DNA of 64,000 bases, taken from positions 8,199,077-8,263,076 of the forward strand of contig JAJEKV010000039.1 in NCBI GenBank assembly GCA_021234155.1, given 5' to 3'. Within the stretch, counting starts at the first letter, position 1, and every line of letters starts with the position of its first letter. Of this stretch, positions 55,481 through 64,000 are shown piece by piece. The position numbers and the translations under genes were made by a program. This DNA is from Isoetes taiwanensis. Lineage: Eukaryota > Streptophyta > Lycopodiopsida > Isoetales > Isoetaceae. Under the pieces are notes generated by a model that saw only the letters and a list, made by a program, of their open reading frames with translations, made no database searches and was not told where the DNA came from.

Positions 55481-55659
55481 AAATTTGTTAGAAGATATCA
55501 ATCCCAATATATATAGAATCTTAATGATATCCATTTTAGGATAATTATGGATATGAAATATATATCGAATGATATTAATGATTACATGCGAGTTGCGATA
55601 TAGGCACTTGGCATAAATATAGCCCTAGATTAGTCATGTGTGTCGATCATCCAACAAAA

Positions 55660-55765
55660 CTCCATCTTATAAATAGAAGGCCTTCTTATTGTCTCGACGC
55701 ATTAAGAGCACTTGAAGAGCTATTGTGAGCGCTTCTCTTCTGCTTCACTAATTGCATGCAAGGTA
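55660..55765 (+). promoter_or_regulatory. Promoter-like TATA region
   Basis: CTTATAAATAGAAGGCC at ~55667 is a strong plant TATA context, followed by a CT-rich leader and a GCAAGGTAAAT donor-like word near 55760. It could belong to an LTR or to an unrecognised gene. No ORF follows that I can support. Confidence 0.3.
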
Positions 55766-56872
55766 AATATTCTCCCATTTTGTAATTTCTAAATTAGAGT
55801 TAGAATGTAAGATCTTACGAAGTTGCTTCACATCAATCTAGAATCACTTGGCCATTGCAGAAGAGAATATTGGACGTTAACTGGGGTCCAACTGCACCGT
55901 TTTGAAAAAGAGAAATGTTCGCGGCGGCCTTGGCCGCCGCGATAAATTTCTTGTAGCATATAAATACTTTCCAAAATATGTCAAATCTTATGTAATATTT
56001 GACCTCTTCTCCAAGGAGAAGATAATAGTTAGAACATATAAAAGAAGCAACTACTTGTGGGTCAAATGTTTGTTCCCATGAAATCAAGTTGTGAAATTAA
56101 GAGGAAATGGTCAGAACCCAAAACTCATAAGGTCCGCAAAAGACCATATGGGGTTTTTTTAATGGTGTAGGGTTGGTTTTGTTTTTTTTTTTTGTTTTTT
56201 TTTTGTTTTTTGTTTAATAGTCTTTTTTTAGCAAACGCATGGGCATCATATGCGTTCCTTTTTGTTGGACGAAGAGGAGGGTTTCTTGTCCTTATCTGAA
56301 CCTGAGACACAGAGCAATGGCAGTGCACTTGTTGAGGAGGAGCGATGACAGCGAATTTGTCCTCTGTAAGTTTTGGGAGATTGAGAAATTCGTTTGTGCA
56401 CATTGGTTTGAGTTCGTCGGGGTTCAACTCCCCGCCCAGTATATTTTCTTATACAGATTGTTGCGTTCAGAGACAGTTTGTTTTCCTTGGTTCTTCGGTT
56501 TCTTGTTCTTCCACCCGTTACGATTCTTGCTTCACTTTTTTATTTTGAATTTCCTTCCAGATTTGTTTGCATCTGATTTTGTTCTTCCTTCTACTTCCGG
56601 ATTTCGCAGTCTTGTGTGCTTGTTCATGTCTATTTCTTCTTATTGTATTCCGATTCTGCATCTTAAATCTGGTGTAGCGCTTTAACTCCGATTCCAGATT
56701 GGAGCGGATCTTCAGCGGATTGATTACCTGGTTCATCTGTAATCAGATTGAAGATAATGCTCTGCGTTGAAGCTCTACATGTATTTATGCATGTACACGT
56801 ATTCATTGTTTAAACTTGCCAATCTAATAGTTTATAATCCAATGGTTCAGTTAAAAAAAAAAAAACATAAGG
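55766..56872. other. Spacer, no supported gene
   Basis: Contains a GC palindrome at 55920-55941 and T-rich runs near 56150-56220. A 148-codon frame (56239-56685) is Phe-rich and leader-like. Confidence 0.45.
55920..55941. other. GC-rich 10-bp-arm hairpin
   Basis: CGCGGCGGCC, TT, then GGCCGCCGCG: a perfect stem with a two-base spacer in AT-rich surroundings. Confidence 0.7.
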
Positions 56873-57075
56873 TATGGGTTAGACATAAATAAGGTATGGG
56901 TTATTAGACATCGAGAGGACTTAGTCTATACATCAAAATACTGTTCCAATGGTTTTGAGGAGCGTAAACAATGAATTGAGTTGAATTGAATGGATTTTTA
57001 TTATAAAGCAACCTTGCAGCTATGGCGCCATCTCATTATTCTTTGTGGGCGACCAACTATGCAGCTATGGCGCCC
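56873..57075 (+). pseudogene. Duplicate of the P450 gene B 5' end
   Basis: 203 bases nearly identical to 58089-58296: upstream region plus the first ATGGCGCC and second ATGGCGCCC. It departs after the second start, so no P450 follows. Confidence 0.9.
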
Positions 57076-58088
57076 ACAAAATTCCCATCAATTATGCATC
57101 AAGGTCTTCAAAGATCAGCATATCTTCAAAGATCAGCATATCTTCCCTTTAAGGTAATGTATACTCATAATTTAGTGGAATAGAAACAAATTTGAAATTA
57201 TGGAAAATGATCTTGAGCAGGCACATGGAGTGTCATGGACATGCTATAGGATGCATCAGCATTCAGTTCGGGCTAGTTTCTCTTCTTAGTCATGAAGAAT
57301 GCTTTTAATTGTCACATTGCCATTGTACAAGTAGTATAGATAGACATTACTTGCAACTCTCCCATTTTCATAATTAGCTACTCCATGGTGGGAATGCTTT
57401 TTTTTAATGCAAGGTCATACTGAACTAGTTCTCAGTGGACTTGATAAGCTTCTTACTTTGTATCCTCATGGGATAGATAAACAGCTCAGGAGTGATGCCA
57501 ATAATATTCTCAACGTCTGCATTAGCCCTCACGTCATCTGTGGCCCGGTTCACTGATGCTCTGACTGTGAAAAATGTTCTTGTTGCATTAAACCCTGGAG
57601 GTATATCTGGAGGTATGTCTGCTCTCTGACACCAACACCAATTATGTCGTCCAGCATAAATGGCACTATATTCAGCTTCAAGATCTCCAGAAATATGCTT
57701 GATTGAGCATTCAAAAGCTTGAAGGTGTTAAGGAATATCTGAGAAATAATGCGGGAAATGGATTGTCTGGATCTTTAAGAACTCCAATTCAACCTTCTAA
57801 GCCATTTCGCAAGCATACAGATTACATGAAATTGCATCAAGAAAGTAAGTCTACAGATCTAGCATACAAGAAACAGTCATCTTACCTTTGGCAACATGTG
57901 GAACCGCCATTCCGACGCCCACTCCTCTCAAATCTCTATGTTCCGACAACGCTTCTTGCTGGAGCTGCGTCACACACAAACCACGTCTGCGTTAAATGTC
58001 GACACAGTTAGTCGTCGAAAATGGGCCCTGTTTCGCGTTAAAACTGGCGTTAAAATTAGGTCGTGCGTCAATGTTGGGGACCCTCCCC
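57076..58088. other. Spacer between the two gene B 5' copies
   Basis: No supported gene. A ~100-codon frame at 57703-58011 is unrecognised. Confidence 0.4.
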
Positions 58089-58241
58089 TATGGGTTAGAC
58101 ATAAATAAGGTATGGGTTATTAGACATCGAGAGGACTTAGTCTATATATCAAAATACTGTTCCAATGGTTTTGAGGAGCGTAAACAATGAATTGAGTTGA
58201 ATTGAATGGATTTTTATTCTGGCTAAAGCAACCTTGCAGCT

Positions 58242-59868
58242 ATGGCGCCATGCTCATTCTTCTTTGTGGGCGACCAACTATGCAGCTATGGCGCCCTCGT
58301 CGTTCTTATTCCCTCTCTTTTTCTTGCTATCTGGGCTTGGTTCTTCTTTTCTTCACTCACAAACAAGAGATTTCTTCCGCCTTCGCCTGCTGCATACCCT
58401 ATTATCGGCCATTTGCATTTGCTTGGCATCCTTCCTCATCAGGATCTGTGCCAAATCTCAAAGAAATACGGCCCCCTTGTGCTTCTCAGATTTGGATCCC
58501 ATCCCACTCTGGTTGCTTCATCCCCAGCCATGGCCATGGAGTTTCTGAAAATCCATGACCGCAATTTCGCCTCCAGACCCATTTCTTTGGCAGCCACAGT
58601 CCTGCACTATAATCAGAGGAATATTGCCTTTGGAGAGTATGGGGAGCACTGGAAATTCATGAGGAAATTTCTGACCTTGGAGCTTCTTACATCTAAGAGA
58701 TTGGAAGAAAGTCAACACATTAGAAGGGACGAAATTTTGTCCTTGATTCGGATCATCACAGATCAAAGCAAGCACGGCGAAGAAATTAACTTTTCTCAAC
58801 TGATCAGAAGAACTTCTCTCAACGTTGTAGCAAGGATTATAATGGGGAAAAGGGCTATCCAAGGCGATCAGCTTAGTGCCCTGCTTGCTGAAAATTTTAA
58901 ATTACTGGGAGAGGCCAGTATAGCAGATCTTATTCCTAGCCTATGGTGGCTAGATCTGCACGGATTTAAGAAAAGGTTGCAGAGCTTGCATGTTAAGTTG
59001 GATTTTTTTCTAGAAGAAATTATTGCGGAGCATAGATTGAGAAGAGAAAGAAATGAAGAACATGTTCCTGACTATGTAGATGCTTTGCTAGATACGTCCA
59101 TTGATGGAATGAAGCTGGAAGAGAATGATATCAAAGCCATGATTCAGGTATTCTAGCGATTTTGCTGCAACATGTTTGGCCTCTTTTTTCGATTTCGATT
59201 ATTTCTAACATGTTTGGCTCTTTTGAATGTTCTCTTAATTTATTCTAAAATTACTGTAAAATTATGTTCACACAGGATGTTCTTCTAGGAGGAACTGACA
59301 CGTCTAGAAATACAGTGGAATGGGCAATGTCAGAGCTTCTTAGAGCTCCATCTATTCTACAAAAAGCACAAGAGGAACTGGATCGAACACTGGGAAAACA
59401 TGGGGTGATTGAAGAATCATGTTTAGATAATCTGAAGTATCTGAAAGCAATTGTAAAGGAGACCTTGAGGCTGCATCCGCCAATACCACTATTAGTGCCA
59501 CATAAATCGATGGAGAATTGCAAAGTAGCAGGGTATGATATTCAAAAGGGAACAAGGTTGCTGGTGAATATATGGGCAATTGGGCGAGATCCGCAGGTGT
59601 GGGAGAGGCCATTAGAGTTCGATCCAGACAGGTTTATGAATAGCAGAATAGACATAAAGGGCCAGAATTTTGAACTGATTCCGTTTGGATCAGGCAGAAG
59701 AATATGCCCAGGTTTGGCGATGGGTATGAGGGTAGTAGAAAACAATCTTGCTCATCTTTTGTACTCGTTTGAATGAAGAAGAAGATGAAGTGGATATGGA
59801 AGAGGGTTGCGGAATTACCACGGGCAGGGCAAAGCCTCTTCTTGCATTAGCTACTCCTAGGGCTCCTT
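58242..59868 (+). pseudogene. Cytochrome P450 (CYP71 clan), gene B, damaged 3' end
   Basis: Close homologue of gene A in opposite orientation. Exon 1 is 58242-59147, then a 128-base GT-AG intron, exon 2 from 59276; the intron position is identical (after AMIQ). The ATG at 58242 gives MAPCSFFFVGDQ and reaches the P450 frame. A second ATG at 58288 matches the gene A start but is out of frame. I-helix GGTDTS, K-helix KETLR and haem loop FGSGRRICPG are intact. A two-base deletion after LLYSFE causes a TGA at 59774-59776, dropping ~30 residues that remain readable in another frame (GRAKPLLALAT) to ~59868. The 468-aa product lacks the last beta region that lines the substrate pocket, so it is probably inactive. 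Confidence 0.85.
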
Positions 59869-59904
59869 GCTAATCTCTAAGTGCTTTCATCTCCGGCTTC
59901 ACCC

Positions 59905-59931
59905 ACCTACCTACCTACCTACCTACCTATC
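59905..59931. repeat. (ACCT)n microsatellite
   Basis: About six CTAC units just downstream of P450 gene B. Confidence 0.9.
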
Positions 59932-60026
59932 TAGTCTTATATATAGTTGACCAATGTGTATTGTAATAGACATACGATAAATATACAATAAATACGTGCC
60001 TCTATAAGTAAACGTGTATCTTACTA

Positions 60027-61543
60027 CTAGTAAACGTGTGCCCGGCGTTGCCGGGCTAATGTCCTACATATGTGCTTTTCCTTGGCTTTTTAACACCCTA
60101 GTAAATATGTGCCTCAAACATTTATATGTGAAATTTTGACGTTATTTGCTTTTGTAAAAAAAATTATTATTGAAATAGTATAGTCTTTGCGTTCATGGAT
60201 TTCAATAGAGAAAACAATGCTTTATAAGGAATGCAGGATACAGTTTAATCTATCATTGAAGGCAAAAAATCTGGAAAAGACAAAATCCAAAATTGATGTT
60301 GAAAATGTCACTCTTAGAAGTAGTTAAGTACATTAATAAGAAATGAGTACAAAAATATATAAAACACGAAATCTTGTCTTGGCTCATTGATGTTTTAATT
60401 CACGATGGAACTCTAAATATACATCTCCACATGAAGCACATCACCAAGGGCCTAATGTTGTACTTCGTTTGATGCTCCCGTGATATATTCACTTCTCCGA
60501 CAGATAACATCTTAGCCGGGGTAAAAGTGAAATGTACAGGCGAGTCATTGATTCGAACAGCCCACGATGTCTCACGACTATCAAGCACATGAGACAACTC
60601 ATCCCGAAGGTAGGCTCGTATAACGGAATCAGATACCGCATCGGGAAGAAATGATTTGTAGACCCTAAAAAGTGCTCCATTATATATTCCAATGCAAGTG
60701 AGTTCTTTTGCTACCAAAACACTAATTCGCCCATACACGGTGTCGTATCTCATCTGATAAAAAAAAGATAAGCAATCGAAGGTTAGTCAAAGCACTACAT
60801 TACCCAATAAATAGATACATGTACTCTAGTGTCCACCTACCTCTCTCACGGCACATCCGCGTAAACAACGTTCCCTCGGATAAACTTGAGCAAACAGGAA
60901 GTCATCAATTAGTTGGATAAAGCGCTCCAACTTGACAACCTCGTCAGTGCTAAATATTTCTTACAATATCCTTACACGTGTATCCTTACAATATCTTCTA
61001 CTTTCTTGCACCCTTTTATTTTTATCTTACTTACTTACATCTTCATTCATGTAGATGGTGCGTATTTTGGTCCCGTGGTATGTCTTCGGTCATCATGTCG
61101 CCAAATGCCTAAACGGTGACAGGAGCTACCACATCTCCCGTGTTGTATATTTAGAGTTCCATCGTGAACTAAAACATCAATGAGCCAAGACAAGATTTTG
61201 TGTTTTATATATTTTTGTACTTATTTCTTATTGATGTACTTAACTACTTCTAAGAGTGACATTTTCAACATTAATTTTGGATTTGTCTTTTCCAGATTTT
61301 TTGCCTTCAATGGTAGATTAAACTGTATCCTGCATTCCTTATAAAGCATTGTTTTCTCTATTGAAATCCATGAACGCAAATACTATACTATTTCAATAAT
61401 AATTTTTTTTACAAAAGCAAATAACGTCAAAATTTCACATATAGATGTTTGAGGCACATATTTACTAGGGTGTTAAAGGCCAAGCCAAGGAAAAGCACAT
61501 ATCTAGGACATTAGCCCGGCAACGCCGGGCACACGTTTACTAG
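60027..61543. mobile_element. Inverted-repeat element with Helitron-like 3' ends at both edges
   Basis: Arms 60027-60423 and 61144-61543 are ~400-base reverse complements of high identity. Each edge, read outward, has a GC hairpin (GCCCGGC, AAC, GCCGGGC), about ten bases (ACACGTTTA), then CTAG followed by T: the layout of a plant Helitron 3' terminus. Both edges carry the 3' type and no TC 5' end is seen. The ~720-base interior holds a spliced gene fragment. The flanks 59955-60009 and 61544-61588 are direct repeats of ~45 bases. Confidence 0.75.
60424..60949 (-). pseudogene. Captured two-exon gene fragment
   Basis: Exon a, 60949-60841, reads DEVVKLERFIQLIDDFLFAQ and ends at a GTAGGT donor. 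Exon b starts after TTTATCAG at 60753 and reads MRYDTVYGRISVLVAKEL onward to the arm boundary near 60424. Splicing is in phase 0. It stops where the inverted arm begins, as expected for a host gene piece carried by the element. I do not recognise the source protein. Confidence 0.45.
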
Positions 61544-61604
61544 TGTGTATTGTAATAGACATACAATAAATACGCGCCTCTACAAGGGCTAATGGGGTTT
61601 GTAA

Positions 61605-61815
61605 CGTATTTGATTTGTAATTTGTCACACGTGATATAAAACATTGTATTTTGTAGCGTGTGACACACCTTGTATACTTGTAACGTGTTACTAAAATTTG
61701 TATAAACCTGTTCGTAATGTGTGGCAAGCGTTAGAATCTGTAACGGTTACAAGTCCCATTTCTAACGTGTGACAAATATTACTATTTTGCAACATGTTAC
61801 AAATATTTTTAGTAA
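61605..61815. repeat. Degenerate GTAACGTGT-type repeat
   Basis: Words such as TGTAACGTGTTAC, TAACGTGTGACAAA and GCGTGTGACAC recur about eight times with ~20-30-base spacing; several are near-palindromic. Confidence 0.6.
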
Positions 61816-62535
61816 ACATAGGGTAGATTCACCTATACATGGGGGTAGGGGGATATGGCATTGCGTTCAAGGGGTCGCCAAAACCCCCCCATGTATACAA
61901 TTTTCTAGAGGGAAAACCCCCCTCCCATACAACCTTACATAATCGTCTGGATTATACCCCTAAAGTGTATTTGCACATGTCTTATGCTCGTAATATACGT
62001 ACCCCTCCCATACACATACAAACTAGAAACTCGAAGGTAGTGATCATTATTTATCGTGTCTGTTTTTGTTAATGTAAATCCAAGATTTAATGTGGCCCCG
62101 ATAAAAAACTGTAGGTTTAGAACTCTAGATTTCTAATGGTTTGCTGGCGTATCCGTATCTCAAAGCATATGAAACTGACGCTGGCATGTTGTTTTTGAGA
62201 AGTAATACGGATCTTAGATGTTCACTGGCTATGCAATCCACAAGACCAACATCTATTAAGGAAGCCAGGTTGAAGAGAATAAAAAAACATGGGATCTCAA
62301 TAGATGCATCACTGAGAGGCTTGCCCCTATATAATTCTATTTTGCACTAATTACAAGTGTTGTGCAAGATCCTTTCTGCTTTATGCAGGATGCATTTTGT
62401 GGTTACGAAGGTCGTGCTCCGGATATGATAGCGCGTGCGCCCTGGGCATGTGGTGAGCAGCCAAGGCCTTTCTAAACCCGTTCCTTGCAGGTGTTGGCAT
62501 CGCCATGAAGCGTATGGGCAAGTGTTCTTTCATAT
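61816..62535. other. Spacer, no supported gene
   Basis: A small inverted repeat (TATACATGGGGG, 61836-61848, against CCCCCCATGTATA, ~61886-61898). No gene. Confidence 0.45.
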
Positions 62536-62631
62536 TTGCTCTGCTCGGTGGCTCTTGAAGCAGGTAAGCGTCGTTCCCCGTGCCTTGTTTTTGTGCTTGT
62601 TTTTTATTATGTCTTTAAAAAAGGCAGCAAG

Positions 62632-63090
62632 AAAGTGGAGGGGCCCATCCCGGCTGTTGGTGCGATTCCTCCTGCCATGTCTGCTAGTGCACAGATGCAT
62701 CCTATCCGGCCTGCTGCTGCCATGCCTGGCACATCCAGCCCTGGACAGACCCAAGAGCCTCCTGCCATGCCCAACTCATCCATGAGTTCGGGGGCAGTGT
62801 CTGTCACATTAGGCCTCTCAGGCCAGGATGTGCCCCTCAGTTTCTATGAAGCTCTATCATCCTTTTATGACAGAAGATGCATAGCAGGTGTCGTTGCCTT
62901 AGAGAGGGGCTCCTCTGTAGATCACTTGCATGTTCAGAGTGTTTTGAGAGCATGCTTTAGATCTCCTAAGGCTATTAATGAAGCTATCAAGGGAGACTTC
63001 AACTGGCCATGCAAGCCAGCAGGTGTGGTTCTGGAGAAAAAAGAAGGGGGGCTATGGCATAAAAAAATGTGGCGCGCCTCTTCCGGATAG
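62632..63090 (+). pseudogene. Fragment like a Replitron-type HUH Rep endonuclease
   Basis: The frame is open from 62536, but the protein-like part starts near 62640: a Pro/Ala/Ser-rich leader, then a compact domain with FYDRRCIAGVVALERGSS, DHLHVQSVLRACF and FNWPCKPAGVVLEKKEG. HLHVQ is an HUH metal-binding motif and ALERG before it is the usual context in eukaryotic Rep (Replitron) proteins as I remember them. The frame stops at 63090, before any catalytic Tyr, so this is a truncated N-terminal part. No intron or downstream continuation was found. The family call is by motif only. Confidence 0.45.
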
Positions 63091-64000
63091 CATACGCCTC
63101 CCCCTCAGCTTCTGGCTCCGGATATGGTTATGCAATGCTATGGCTTAACAGCTACAACGCTCGCCATGCATCATGCTTTTTTTCGGCCATGGAGCTTTGG
63201 AGCCATGGAGCTTTGGAATGGTTCCTTTCTTTGCATTTCTTAGCTTCTTGCTTAATTTCTTCGTGCAATCTTTTGCCTGCCATAACCCATTTTGCTATTT
63301 GCATTTTCTCCAGAGATGCCGCCGGATTTGAGCGTTTGTTTTTCCAGATCCAAGTGCGGATTCTTAAAGCAGGTTTAGATTTCTGAGCTAAATAGGCAGA
63401 CGTGCATGAGAGCAGGGGGCCCTTCAGTCCGATTGAGTATGTGGTTAGTGTTTTATAACTCTGTAGCAAAGAGATAAAAAAATTTACTGCAGGCTGCATA
63501 AGACATGTAGAAGAAGTAGGGTATTGTAGACTGCGTAGGCCCTTAGAGTAATTAGGTTATTGGGTTATGAAGGAACCGTTTTGAGAAATCTTAAAACAAA
63601 GAAGCACATCCGACAAAAACCGGTGCAGGAGATGAGAAAACGTGATATAAGAAAGACATGGCCGTTTTCTAGCGTTTTGTTGGATCAGTATCTTGGGCAA
63701 GGAAGCAGGTTTTTGAAGTGCAGATTGAAACGCAGCGGAGAAAGCCATTGAAGCCTCTGGCTCTGAAACCTTTTGGCATTTTGTGAACCCCAAGCTTGAA
63801 TTCAGAATTTGATTTCGCCTTAGCCCTAGCCCCCTGCCGTTTACCAACTCTGTTAAAATCTATGAGCCTATTTGCCAATTCTATTAAAAACCCTGAGTAA
63901 ACAATCAATGGCATCAGTACAACTCAAATTTGGTTTAACTGGGAAAGAAAAACCCGGCGAAGACCTGCCACAATTGGCATCGGATTGAGCAGAAAAGCAA
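63091..64000. other. No gene seen at the right edge
   Basis: Short frames on both strands, none recognised. The element with the HUH fragment may end here. Confidence 0.4.

Noticed and set aside
56239-56685. 148-codon Phe-rich frame, and a possible first exon MAVHLLRRSDDSEF ending at GTAAGT
   Set aside because: T-rich leader-like composition and no downstream exon I could connect.
60027-61543. Ordinary TIR DNA transposon
   Set aside because: The termini have the GC hairpin plus CTAG-T layout of Helitron 3' ends and no transposase or clear short target duplication; kept as Helitron-like instead.
1-64000. CRISPR arrays, rRNA or organellar inserts
   Set aside because: No regularly spaced repeat-spacer structure and no rRNA or organelle-like sequence recognised.

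Overview
The window looks like nuclear DNA from a land plant with a large, repeat-rich genome. The evidence is two intron-containing A-type (CYP71-clan) cytochrome P450 genes, copia and gag-only LTR elements with plant-type PBS sites, a DUF7869-like transposon and GT/GC-AG introns. The density of decayed transposons and the style of the P450s fit a gymnosperm (a fern is possible), but I cannot fix the species. No rRNA, tRNA, CRISPR or organellar block was recognised.

Layout. 0-8.3 kb: purine-rich repeat, a decayed copia element, then a nearly complete L1-like LINE (3.6-8.24 kb) with a (TTCTA)n tail. 8.3-18 kb: mostly non-coding, with several foldback or MITE-like elements and short tandem repeats. 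18.5-20.1 kb: P450 gene A on the minus strand, whose last codons come from a hairpin insertion. 21.5-23.9 kb: minus-strand gene with two GRF zinc fingers. 25.1-26.6 kb: decayed transposase-like gene. 28-37.5 kb: a palindrome-rich locus with a minus-strand gene of unknown N-terminal part joined to an FCP1-like HAD domain, a 1.69-kb tandem duplication, and more than 15 copies of a 22-bp palindrome. 38.7-41.6 kb: DUF7869-type transposon relic. 44.4-45.1 kb: array of strong hairpins. 45.6-48.5 kb: gag-only LTR retrotransposon. 49.2-51.4 kb: polypyrimidine tract carrying two 5'-truncated LINE copies. 51.6-52.2 kb: PBS and gag start of another LTR element. 54.7-55.5 kb: minisatellite. 56.9-59.9 kb: P450 gene B (plus strand, partner of gene A) with a duplicated 5' end and a frameshifted C-terminus. 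60.0-61.5 kb: inverted-repeat element with Helitron-like 3' ends at both edges and a captured two-exon gene fragment. 62.5-63.1 kb: a fragment resembling an HUH (Replitron-type) Rep endonuclease.

The likely cellular genes are the P450 pair and the GRF-finger gene; the FCP1-like gene may be cellular or transposon-carried. The rest is mobile DNA in stages of decay. The strongest leads are the 22-bp palindrome family with its host gene, the double-ended Helitron-like element, the HUH fragment, the transposon-rewritten P450 C-terminus and the hairpin array. All family assignments are by eye from motifs; no searches were run.
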